Part shown: in pieces, positions 32,601 through 43,090 of the stretch
Position numbering within the stretch: position 1 is the stretch's first letter
Layout of the letters: each line of letters begins with the position of its first letter
Origin: Welwitschia mirabilis
Lineage: Eukaryota > Gnetophyta > Gnetopsida > Welwitschiales
Direction: 5' to 3'
Assembly (NCBI GenBank): GCA_051453625.1
Contig: JBOZIK010000001.1
Coordinates: forward strand, 91,935,605 to 91,999,604
DNA length: 64,000 nt
Translations under genes and position numbers: made by a program
Notes under the pieces: generated by a model
Database searches by the model: none
The model's input: only the letters and a program-made list of their open reading frames with translations
Told to the model about the DNA's origin: nothing

Positions 32601-33139
32601 GAGTGTTATTTGAAAAGATTAATACCTTTCTTAAGAATTTTGATTTTTAAAAGTCATTTCTAGATATAAATGTTTATGTATAATCACATGAAAAATACAA
32701 GAAAGTATAATGTTATTGATTTATGTTGATGACATAAAACTAATAAGGGAGGACAAAATAGTGATTAAGTAAGGAACATTCTTAGCATTAAATTTGAAAT
32801 TTTAGACCCTAGAGATCTCTATTTTATAGGTTTTCAAATATTTGAAATTGATAAAATAACAAAAATGTTTCCAATATATATATATATATATAATGCTTAG
32901 CAAATAACATTTGAAGAATCATTAATGATGAAGTAATATCATGGACTTAGGGAAGAAGATAAAACCTAAAAAATTAATTGAAAATATTAATCCCATAAAT
33001 TTTTAAAAATTAATTATAAAATTCATATATCTAATAGACACATGACTACATATTACATTTTCTATAAACAAGCTTAGTAGATTCATGTATTTTCCAAATA
33101 AAACACACATTAAGTTGGTATTCAATATATGAAAGTACT
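29634..33139 (+). pseudogene. Copia-3 gag, protease, integrase and RT
   Basis: Gag begins near 29740; a gag stretch is open at 30192-30461 (FEKLIARVYRPKREWKKKEDE). The zinc knuckle is not clear. Protease appears as FVDLRASSHMT (30585-30620, normally IDSGASSHMT). The pre-integrase has MLWH and EHMNFK near 30980-31010. Integrase shows LCGPLSISSLK (31165-31200), DDGREYIS (about 31350-31375) and a KRKNKKILDMTRSML run (31455-31505). RT shows NNKWVFCIRYN (32260-32295), DFTQKEGIDDTKTFTP (32340-32390), an intact YVDD at 32722-32733, and FNI*KY at the right end, where LINE-2 entered. Multiple stops and frame changes; not functional. Confidence 0.85.
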
Positions 33140-36110
33140 ATAGGGAATATCAGTGCCTATTGAAACTCCAAGAAATAAATGTTAATGAGGAAAATTATTG
33201 GAGAGAATGATCAAGGATAAAATGGCTTAAAGAGAGGGTTTTCTTCCAGTAAGCTAATCCATGTAGATCAGACAATAGGATCAGAAGGTTTACCATCAGA
33301 GGCCACATAATCAAAAATGAACAGGACATAGCTAAGAAAATGCAGGCCCACCTTATGAAAATTTGGAAATGGGATGATGTCACCCCTGGCCTCACCCAAG
33401 AGAACAAGAGAATTTCCAATGAGAACAACTCTCAACTTATTAAACCCTTGAGTAGAGATGAAATCCTATCAGCTATGAGTTTTATGACGAATAATAGAGC
33501 TCCCAAATTAGACGGGTGGCCTGTTAAACTTTTTAAATCTTACGTTTTCATATTAGGAGATAATCTTCAGGATGTCATGTAGTATGTTTTTCATAATAAG
33601 AAAATTCGTAAGGAAATGAATAGAACCAGGGTGGTTCTTATTCTTAAAAAATGAATGCCAGTGAACCATAGGAATTCAAACCTTTAGCTATCTACAATGT
33701 TCTTTATATAATCTTTCTGAAAATTATGGTTGGCCATATTACCCTCCTGCTATCCAAAGTGATTTCAGAAATCAAGATGGCTTCATCTGATCTAGGTATA
33801 TCTAGGACTAAATCCTCTTGACTCACAAAATCATTCATTCTATTAAAAAACATAAATTTCCTCTTCTTATTACTAAACTGGATATTGTTAAAGCTTACGT
33901 TAGTTGACAAGCATTAGGAAGTATCCTCAAGAAAGCTAGTTTTTATCAAGACATCATTAATCTTTGGGTAAATTTACAAGCATCAGCTAAATTTAATGTG
34001 AAGGTTAATAACCACAAGTCTAAATCTTTTTTCAGCAGGTCAAGGATTAAGGTAGGGGAATCCCCTATTCCCATATCTTTTCTTTTCTATAATGAATGTT
34101 TTATAGGTCTTCTTAAAGAGTAATGAATCTATAGAAATCAGAATCAAAGGTCAAACTTTCGTCAATAATCATTATGCAAATGACTATCATTATGATCAAG
34201 ACATGATCTTAGCAAGTAAGAGCTATCAATAATTCCATGAACCTTTTTGTGGCAGCTACAGGTCTCCATACCAATTAGAACAATCAAAAACCATGCCTTC
34301 AGTAAAAATGGTATTAAAGGGAGCAAAATTGCCAGAATTCTAAATACTAAACTAGGAGATCTGTAGGATATCTACCTAGGAATTTTCCTTTGAAATTAGC
34401 ATAAGATCCCTACCTAGAACTACATCCTTAGATCTATTTAAAGATGATGCAACTCTTGGAAGAATAATTTTCTCTCATATAAAGTAAAGATTATCCTTGC
34501 AAATTCATGTTCAATATTCTCCTTTAGATATATAACTTCCGTTATCCTTTCCACCCCCACTCCATCACCCCCTCCACTCCCCNNNNNNNNNNNNNNNNNN
34601 NNNNNNNNNNNNNNNNNNNNNNNNNNNNNNNNNNNNNNNNNNNNNNNNNNNNNNNNNNNNNNNNNNNNNNNNNNNNNNNNNNNNNNNNNNNNNNNNNNNN
34701 NNNNNNNNNNNNNNNNNNNNNNNNNNNNNNNNNNNNNNNNNNNNNNNNNNNNNNNNNNNNNNNNNNNNNNNNNNNNNNNNNNNNNNNNNNNNNNNNNNNN
34801 NNNNNNNNNNNNNNNNNNNNNNNNNNNNNNNNNNNNNNNNNNNNNNNNNNNNNNNNNNNNNNNNNNNNNNNNNNNNNNNNNNNNNNNNNNNNNNNNNNNN
34901 NNNNNNNNNNNNNNNNNNNNNNNNNNNNNNNNNNNNNNNNNNNNNNNNNNNNNNNNNNNNNNNNNNNNNNNNNNNNNNNNNNNNNNNNNNNNNNNNNNNN
35001 NNNNNNNNNNNNNNNNNNNNNNNNNNNNNNNNNNNNNNNNNNNNNNNNNNNNNNNNNNNNNNNNNNNNNNNNNNNNNNNNNNNNNNNNNNNNNNNNNNNN
35101 NNNNNNNNNNNNNNNNNNNNNNNNNNNNNNNNNNNNNNNNNNNNNNNNNNNNNNNNNNNNNNNNNNNNNNNNNNNNNNNNNNNNNNNNNNNNNNNNNNNN
35201 NNNNNNNNNNNNNNNNNNNNNNNNNNNNNNNNNNNNNNNNNNNNNNNNNNNNNNNNNNNNNNNNNNNNNNNNNNNNNNNNNNNNNNNNNNNNNNNNNNNN
35301 NNNNNNNNNNNNNNNNNNNNNNNNNNNNNAATAAAATAACTCATCTAAGGAAATCAAGAGGATGGGGGATTTAAAGACTAGAGGACTATTTCCTTATAGG
35401 AGTTTATTGGGTCTTGAAAAGATTGACTGAGGTAGGACAATCTTGAAGTAACTTAATCAATCACAAATACCCAAACTGAAGCACCAATCAGGGAGAATCC
35501 TACCTAAGAAAATATCTCAGTAGTGCTTGAAGGCACCTACTAGAGTTAAAATTTGTCATGTAGATTCAACCAAATAGATTCTTCTAAAGAAATATGGGAA
35601 AGATAACTCATATAAGAAATTTTGGAAGGGATAAATTCCGGAAAAAATTAAAATGTTTTATTAGTTTAAGGATCATCATAAAGCCCTCTCAAGAGATCAA
35701 TTACACAAGAGGGGTTTTCAAGTGGAAATAACATGTCTTGTTTGTTAGTCTTGTCCTAAAACTTCACATCACTTATTTCATCAATGCAATTGAAGTAAAG
35801 AGCTAATGAAAATTATGAAGAAGTACTACTAGACCTGCAATGTATCTGATACCTACTTAAATGATAAGATCTGTTTGACTTATTGCTAGATTTGAAGAAT
35901 CAGAAATGATCTAATTTTTAATAGTTCCCCCTTACCGTTTCTTTTAAATATTACAAGGAGGATCAAATATTACCACTCTCAAATCAAAATTACAATGGGA
36001 ACTACAACAACTGTCAAGCCATCTAATCCTAGCCTTTTCGAAGGTTTCCCAGGACTATGAGAAAAAGTGCAGGATGTGGGATGAGGAATCCTCTTGCATA
36101 ATAGGAAAGT
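33140..36110 (+). pseudogene. LINE-2 ORF2, RT and C-terminal part
   Basis: The linker matches LINE-1 (CLLKLQEINVNEENYW). RT has MQAHLMKIWKWDDV (33340-33380), LSRDEIL, NNRAPKLDGWPVKLFKS (33490-33540), VKVNNHKSKSFF (about 34000-34035) and a YAND catalytic block near 34163-34174, one transition from YADD. IYLGI lies near 34368-34382. The gap at 34583-35329 replaces about 80 bases of LINE-1-equivalent sequence. The C-terminal part resumes at 35330. The finger has Cys/His losses like LINE-1. ORF2 runs into the ORF3 overlap near 36076. Inactive. Confidence 0.82.
34583..35329. other. Assembly gap, 747 N, with C-rich left edge
   Basis: Only about 80 bases separate the flanks in LINE-1, so the gap either hides an extra insert or is mis-sized. 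The last 35 bases before it are a C-rich run unlike the rest of the window. Confidence 0.8.
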
Positions 36111-38030
36111 GCTAAGGGCCGATTTTGCCCCTTTTTATAGATACTAGAGAGAACAGCACACAATCTTTAGAAGAATTCCCATTGAAATAACTAAAGATTC
36201 TCTCTTTAGACTCTTGAAAATTCTTGCGACTAGAGAAAGGATTCCTGTTGAAAGTCGAGGGTAGTGAGAGGTATTTCATTTCTTTCTTGATGGTGTCCCT
36301 AAGTTGCCTAGTGGACACATCTGTCAGAAGGTACTACTGCGCCCATGAGGCTTAGGCATAGAATTAGTTGATCAATATTTCATTCAATCTGCCTATTGCT
36401 CTAAGCTCTCAGAAATTTACTTCACATTTCTCAAAGCCTTAAACCTAGGATTTTAGGTGAATTTTCCCTTCTTCTTTGTTTAGGTCCTTCAATAAAAAGA
36501 TACAACTAGNNNNNNNNNNNNNNNNNNNNNNNNNNNNNNNNNNNNNNNNNNNNNNNNNNNNNNNNNNNNNNNNNNNNNNNNNNNNNNNNNNNNNNNNNNN
36601 NNNNNNNNNNNNNNNNNNNNNNNNNNNNNNNNNNNNNNNNNNNNNNNNNNNNNNNNNNNNNNNNNNNNNNNNNNNNNNNNNNNNNNNNNNNNNNNNNNNN
36701 NNNNNNNNNNNNNNNNNNNNNNNNNNNNNNNNNNNNNNNNNNNNNNNNNNNNNNNNNNNNNNNNNNNNNNNNNNNNNNNNNNNNNNNNNNNNNNNNNNNN
36801 NNNNNNNNNNNNNNNNNNNNNNNNNNNNNNNNNNNNNNNNNNNNNNNNNNNNNNNNNNNNNNNNNNNNNNNNNNNNNNNNNNNNNNNNNNNNNNNNNNNN
36901 NNNNNNNNNNNNNNNNNNNNNNNNNNNNNNNNNNNNNNNNNNNNNNNNNNNNNNNNNNNNNNNNNNNNNNNNNNNNNNNNNNNNNNNNNNNNNNNNNNNN
37001 NNNNNNNNNNNNNNNNNNNNNNNNNNNNNNNNNNNNNNNNNNNNNNNNNNNNNNNNNNNNNNNNNNNNNNNNNNNNNNNNNNNNNNNNNNNNNNNNNNNN
37101 NNNNNNNNNNNNNNNNNNNNNNNNNNNNNNNNNNNNNNNNNNNNNNNNNNNNNNNNNNNNNNNNNNNNNNNNNNNNNNNNNNNNNNNNNNNNNNNNNNNN
37201 NNNNNNNNNNNNNNNNNNNNNNNNNNNNNNNNNNNNNNNNNNNNNNNNNNNNNNNNNNNNNNNNNNNNNNNNNNNNNNNNNNNNNNNNNNNNNNNATTCT
37301 GGATTAATTTTGACGCTTTAGCAAGCTACCAATGAGATTAGGGCAAGAAAGACCCCTTCTCCATCCCCGCAGCGATGCCCCCAATAGATTCCTCTAAGAA
37401 GAAACATCTAAGAGAAGATCCACCATAGAAGAAACTCCTCAATCTAATGGGAATTTCATGTAGAATAGTCATAGTCAATAAAGGATGACTCTGCTCTTAG
37501 ACCCCTAGATAGAGGAGTTGAATTCGCCCCTAGCACAGAAGGAGAAAGCTTAAGAGATATCCCAAGAGATAGCTAAGAAGATAGATTAGGAGATTATACC
37601 AACCAACTCATAGAATTAGGGGGAGTAACCACATGACTAGCCCTCCCCTCAACTAGAAAAGAGCCCCAGTCCTATCCAAAATTCAACTGCCGATTCCTCT
37701 TTAGTAGAAAGGTAGCATAACTCATAGGAGGATATGGATATGGATGTCACAAAATAGGAGGTCATCCTTCCAACAATTCATTGGCTGAAAAGATGCCCCT
37801 TCATCACCTTAGGAATCTTCCATATAGTCGTTCTGCAAGCTATCAAGTCTAGTTACAGAAAGAAAGCACTCATATTGCATCCAGATAAAAATCAAGCAAG
37901 TGTTGAATAATTCAAAGAGATAAATTAGGCTTTTAAAATGTTGTCTGATGAAGTGGACCACTTCTTACTAGAACATAACCACGATAATCTATTCCCTTTT
38001 TATACAGGATTCTAATCCTCCATGCTTTAA
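36076..38030 (+). pseudogene. LINE-2 ORF3: second copy of the J-domain ORF
   Basis: This is a homologue of LINE-1 ORF3. The position of its ATG reads GTG (36076-36078). The front part keeps PFYRY, RRIPIEITKDSLFRLLKIL (36168-36230) and FHFFLDGVPKL. It continues YFIQSAYCSKL and FTFLKALNLG (36370-36460), then meets a 786-N gap (36510-37295), although only about 10-30 bases separate the flanks in LINE-1. After the gap comes the Ser/Arg-rich linker (ESLRDIPRDS, about 37550-37580). The J-domain (37780-37985) has KRCPFITLGIF, QAIKSSYRKKALIL, HPDKN (37878-37892), FKEIN and AFKMLSDE. The stop homologous to LINE-1 is TAA 38028-38030, with an earlier TAA at 38013 where LINE-1 has CAA. J-domain similarity persists despite heavy decay. 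Confidence 0.82.
36510..37295. other. Assembly gap, 786 N, within ORF3 of LINE-2
   Basis: LINE-1 has almost no sequence at the matching point, so an additional insertion of several hundred bases or a wrong gap size is likely. Confidence 0.8.
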
Positions 38031-38356
38031 TTCATTACTCTAGCCTATTTTTAATGTTTGTTAGTTCTAATATTTTAGGGTGTTTTTTGTCCCTAGTTTT
38101 GTTAACAATTCATTCTAGTCTTTAATGTAGTTCACTCTCCTACATGGTCAGTTTCCCATTCTTCGTTTGTTTTCTTAGGAATGCTTTTGCCCTTATTTTT
38201 GCTCTAATTGCAATCCATTTCTGAATTCCCCATAGAATGTTCTTCCTTTCTCCAAATAGTTTGATTTCCTTGTTAAGTTAGAATGTTTTTGCCTTCCCAA
38301 TTAAGTTCTCTAGTTTAATATATTTTATTCTTATTTTAAAAATATACTAAAGTACT

Positions 38357-38893
38357 TACTCAAAATAATGAAATATAGCATAATGTTCAAAAAAGTGAAA
38401 GAAGGTTTAGTTGGCTACATGAATTTAAAATAGGCTAGTGCTAAAAATGATGGATCAACCATGAGTTATGTCATTTAATGCAATGGAAATTATATTTCAT
38501 GATTACAAAAGCCATAAAAAATAACTATACTTTCTTCTACGGAAGTAGGATATATTGCCACAATAACTTTATATTGTGGATTGAAGTTGATTCATTAAAT
38601 TTTAAGTGATCTTAATGAACATAGTCAAATTTCAGTTTTTATCCATTATGATAATTGAAGTATAATCAAGCATATGAAGAATCCTATGTTTCATGACAAG
38701 AAATATCATGTTAAACTCAAATTTTCCTATATTAGAGAGTTGTACTTGAAAAGATTCATCAAACCAAGTTACATTAGCACATAGTGAAAAGTAGTAGATG
38801 GACTCACATAGCCAATTGAAAGAAGTAAATTTCAATAATTCATAATAACAATACAACTCAAAGACAAAGACTTAGAAGTTTGAATGAGACTAT
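38357..38893 (+). pseudogene. Copia-3 RNase H, continued after LINE-2
   Basis: It resumes the Copia-3 frame: KEGLVGYMNLK, then a KNDGSTMSYVI block (normally KSTSGY), SSTEVGYIATI (38537-38570, normally STTEAEYIA), DLNEHSQISVFIHYDN (38610-38660), KNPMFHDKKYHVKLKF (38670-38720) and the ending GLT. These are the usual Ty1/copia RNase H landmarks. No good polypurine tract survives before the 3' LTR at 38894. Confidence 0.82.
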
Positions 38894-39287
38894 TGAATGA
38901 AATACAACATAAAAAAAACACAAAATGTAACATAGCTAGTTTATTTCATTGCCATCAACAAAAACATATTTTCTCTTAACAAAACAAAATCACAAGTCTT
39001 AACTAATAATAAATTAGGTAAAATAATTAATTAAGTATTCTTAAAATAAAAGATTATGACTATTAATAACTATTTCATGAAGAGCTTCATCTTTTTATGT
39101 AATATATATATAGTATTGTGTCACATCCATGGTGTGCATTCTAAAGGTAAATTTGACAACATTAGTTTAAAATTTTTATCAATATTAAAGTTTTCATTTA
39201 TCTCATCTTATGTGAATTCCTATTTTCTTTTATATTTTGTTCAGATTTCCTCTACGCCATTTTGCTTTTTCACCAAAAATCTTAACA
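38894..39287 (+). mobile_element. Copia-3 3' LTR
   Basis: It starts TGAATGAAATAC and ends CTTAACA, aligned to the 5' LTR at 29230-29620. It is followed by TCACA, the second TSD copy. Confidence 0.83.
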
Positions 39288-39292
39288 TCACA

Positions 39293-39880
39293 TGACCAAT
39301 TATCATAGGGAAATAAGAAAAAGTAAAAATAAAAGAATATTTCGAATTAATTAATTATTAAGATAATTTATGAATTAAACATAAAAACAACTATATGAAA
39401 TTCAATAACAAAGGAAAAAGAGTGGGGGTAGGAAAGATAAGAATAATGAATGAATAAGCATAAAAATTCCATTACTAAAGCAAGAATTTGGCTTAAGTTA
39501 AATTATGTATAGTAATAAGAGGCATAAAATTAGAGTTACAAACTAAAGTCTAGGTGAAAATTGGAATTACTTCTTTAACTTTGAAATGAATATTTTCTGT
39601 AATAATTAAGATATTTTATATTAATTTGAAAAATATTAATAATAGAAAGAATAAGAGAGATCAAAGGAATTATTAAGAAAACTTAACAAGAAATTAAATA
39701 TAGCTTTTATTAAAAACATTGTGTATATTATTAGTATGGGATATAGTTTTTAGAATTTAGTTGATCAAAAAGACACCAATAAATGAAAAAGCATTTTTGT
39801 AAAATTTTAATACCTAGTTATTTAGAAACTAGTGATAAAGGAGGTTTGATTTCCTATTATGTTGATGATGATGGTTGTTT
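39293..39880. other. No gene recognised
   Basis: AT-rich, with no domain or repeat assigned. Confidence 0.4.
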
Positions 39881-40330
39881 TGAAGAGAAATGACTCATTA
39901 TATTTAGATCATCTTAAATGACAGTCATATAATGGTAGCATGTTTAGAGATTATGCATGATTAAAATTAGGGGAAAACTTCATTTATAGAAGCATTTTAG
40001 CTTCTAAAATGGAACTAGATCCAAAGATGTTTCCTTATCTTTGTATTCTTGATAAGTTTTTCAAAAAGAAGGATCTAGTACTTCCTAAAGCATGAATAAA
40101 ATTAATGCTTAAAGGTAATACAAAAATATGTATTAGATATAAAGGTTCTAATTACACACAAGGAGCTTTCCCTACCCCAAATTGATTTTGCTTTCCCTAC
40201 CACAAACTAATTTTAAACAACTCTCAAGATCATTGTCCATAAATACCATTTTATTTGAATGATAGATTACAAGTTGCAAATAAAATTGAATCAAAGTTAA
40301 ATGATAAATTTTTAGAAAAATATTAATAAG
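39881..40330 (+). pseudogene. Unidentified protein-like stretch
   Basis: One frame runs about 150 codons with only four TGA/TAA stops, each explicable from TGG, CGA or CAA. It reads NFIYRSILASKMELD, PKMFPYLCILDKFF, then KGNTKICIRYKGSNYTQ, PFYLNDRLQVANKIE and ends EKY*. The run of codons without indels suggests real former coding, but I recognise no family. The neighbours are retrotransposons, so a transposon accessory protein is as likely as a host gene fragment. Confidence 0.35.
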
Positions 40331-42529
40331 GGTAAATAATACTTCGATGCAAGAGTAGAGAAAGTAAAATTTTATTTTTAGGCTAAATAGAGTAAAAATA
40401 TTATTCTATTAAAGTATAAATTAATAGAATAAGGAAGTAAGGTTAGTTCTATCTTGAGGGTCTTGATGATGCTTGATTTAACTAATAATGAGGTTTGGAA
40501 GGACATTAAATATGTGAATATTGTGTTGATATTGAGATTTATGAAATGGATGAGGTAGAAAGAGTCGAGGTCTTAAAGCTTAATGTAATAGGAAATCTAC
40601 CAATTCATCAAAATATAATATATTAATTTAATATTTAACATAATTAGGTAGAGGAAATGTAAGATAAGGATTTTTTGTAACATTACTTAAAAATAAGAAG
40701 TGATATGTCTTTAATACATGATTTTGATACTGTGTATATTTTGTATTATTATTTCGCCTAATGAGTCACATTACTTAAATGTAGAACTTTATTTTAGGAT
40801 TTATAAAATAAATATTTCAGTTAAAAAATTATATTAAAATTTTTATTTTTAACATATCTTGAAACTTTTCACATCTTTAAAACTAAGTTTTTATAAGATA
40901 GTATTCTTATGAATAACATAGTAAGTTGTTCAAGGCCAACTTTTGCTAAAATTAACCAAGACTTGTATTATAGCAAAGTCCTAATGTCATTCAATCCATG
41001 GGGGTAAATTAAGGTAGAACTAAGATAGTAATAACACAAAAGTTTTTCAACTCACAAATACTTTAAGATAAACTATAAATCAAAATTTTAATAAAAGGAC
41101 TTTTAGTGATAAAAGTATGAAATCAAAATAAATTTAAAGAAGTAACCTAAATCTTCTAATAATAAAACCTCCAATTCAACAATATGTTTTGAATTCGTAA
41201 ATAAATCTTAAAGTTTTCAAGTTGTTATGGTTTGAATTATTATAACATAATCTCATTCACCACATAAACAGCAGTAAATCTCTTAGTCATTTGGTCCTTC
41301 ATAGCTTAATGCAAGCATGGAAAATAGGAAAAGTATGCCAAAAGATCATCAAGTAAGATGAACTATAAACCAAAAAGTGAACAAAAGAAATTCAATTAAA
41401 AAATGAAGACACTTAATAAATATGTGGCTTCATTTAAGCATTAAAGTTATAGCACTAATTTCAACTCAAAATTAAGAATGAAGATATATTTTATTAAATG
41501 ATAGGAATGCAATACATTGAAGAAATAAAATTAGAATTGATATGAAATCACCAAGCTAGCCTCAAAGCTAGGCTATTCTCTAAGGGGGCACTTAGAAAGA
41601 CATAGTGATGATCTGATGCTCTAAGTAATATAATGCTTTCACCATCAAAATATTATTACAAATGGCAGAATTTGATTCTTTCTATAGCTGAAAATAGGGT
41701 TAGTATTTCTTAATTAGGGTTTTCCATTTAAGATCTTATAAATAAAAATTTTACATTTTTATGTTACATATTTTATTGGAATGTAATGTTGTAAATAGCT
41801 AACACCATAACTAGAAAAGTAGAAATAGATCACTTTCCTAAGATAACTTTAAGATATAACATTAATGATTTTTTGCTCTAACAGACCAACAACACTANNN
41901 NNNNNNNNNNNNNNNNNNNNNNNNNNNNTGGAATACTCCCATCTTTTGGCATGAACTCCAAAATGCAACTTAATACTTGAAATCATCATGGGGGAATGGA
42001 TAAGTTCATAAATAATATTAAAAATGATAGGAGACATAATTTTATGATAACACAGTCAATTTAATATCTTATCCTAAGCTAAATTAGCCTGATATACTTA
42101 GTCTAAGTGTTGATTTTAAGATATTATTATGAGCATTTTGAAGAAGTCTAGAATTAACTTTCATCTTAAAAGCTTATTTCATTTCAAAGATTTACATAAG
42201 AATAAGATTTTTTAAAAGTATTTAAAATGTTTTATACATCAAAAATGTTGAAATATAATGAATTAACATTAAATAGTATCATATAATCAAAGGGATAATC
42301 GACAATTGATATGTGCATCTAGTATGAGAACAAAAGAAGAACAAGTTTCGAGGAATTTGAAATATTTTATTTTTTAAATTTTTAACCAATAAGAGATTTT
42401 ATTAATGTTAGTATTCTTTGAGTATTTTTAAAATGAAATGAAATGATTTACCTTGATGTGTAAGTTATAGTATTCTTTACTTAAATTAATAGGATAAACA
42501 TGTTTCTACAACTTTACAAATGCAAAAAA

Positions 42530-42554
42530 AATAAATAAATAAATAAATAAATAA
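42530..42554. repeat. (AAAT)n microsatellite
   Basis: Six uninterrupted AAAT units. Confidence 0.9.
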
Positions 42555-43034
42555 TAGAAACTAAAGAAAAATGTAAATCATACCCTTTTAAAAAGATTTA
42601 ACACCAAATCTAAGTGGACCCATCTTTTGTGTTTTTACATGTTTTACACGGCTTTAGCTTCTAAGATATAGTTCTATCATTTCTACATGTTCATGTTAGG
42701 TAATATGATTTTTTAACATAAGATCCATTAACAAATGCCACCCTTCAAGAATTTTTCACGAAGAAACCTTACCTTATGTTAACTTACTAGGTACCAATAA
42801 GCACTAGGAATAATCAAACTAAAATAAATTACAAAATATATGTATCAAAGACATTTTACTAAGAAAGGGAATCACACATGATGTCAACAATATCTATAAT
42901 TGATATGATGATTGTGTATTTATTTATCCTTATTATTTTTAGTTATCATTCTACATATCAAAACCTCCTTCTTTATCTTTGTAAATATCTAAAGTATTTC
43001 AATTATTTTATAGTTTTATTTTGTTAGGTTTTGT

Positions 43035-43090
43035 TTTCCATTTGAATCTTTTTCCTCTTACATTTCCATTTGAATCTTTTTCCTCTTACA
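43035..43090. repeat. Perfect tandem duplication of 28 bp
   Basis: TTTCCATTTGAATCTTTTTC plus CTCTTACA is repeated twice without a mismatch. In so decayed a region, perfect identity implies a recent slippage event or an assembly artefact. Confidence 0.85.

Larger units (their letters stand above)
33140..38348 (+). mobile_element. LINE-2: 5'-truncated copy of the LINE-1 family, inside Copia-3
   Basis: It starts within ORF2, between endonuclease and RT (equivalent to about 22800 in LINE-1), and ends in the same 3' sequence as LINE-1 (TAATATATTTTATTCTTATTTTAAAA). The TSD is AAAGTACT at 33132-33139 and 38349-38356, extendable to 13 bases with two mismatches. Removing the element and one TSD copy restores the Copia-3 frame across the junction (NI*KYLLKIMKY). 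Gaps of 747 N (34583-35329) and 786 N (36510-37295) lie inside. 5' truncation is typical of LINE insertion. Confidence 0.9.
29225..39292 (+). mobile_element. Copia-3: complete but dead Ty1/copia element with nested LINE-2
   Basis: Two LTRs of about 391 and 394 bp flank gag-protease-integrase-RT-RNase H. The flanks are TTACA (29225-29229) and TCACA (39288-39292), a 5-bp TSD with one C/T difference. LINE-2 sits in the RNase H region. The LTRs have visibly diverged by many substitutions, so the insertion is old. Without LINE-2 the element is about 4.85 kb, a normal copia length. The body is riddled with stops. Confidence 0.88.
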
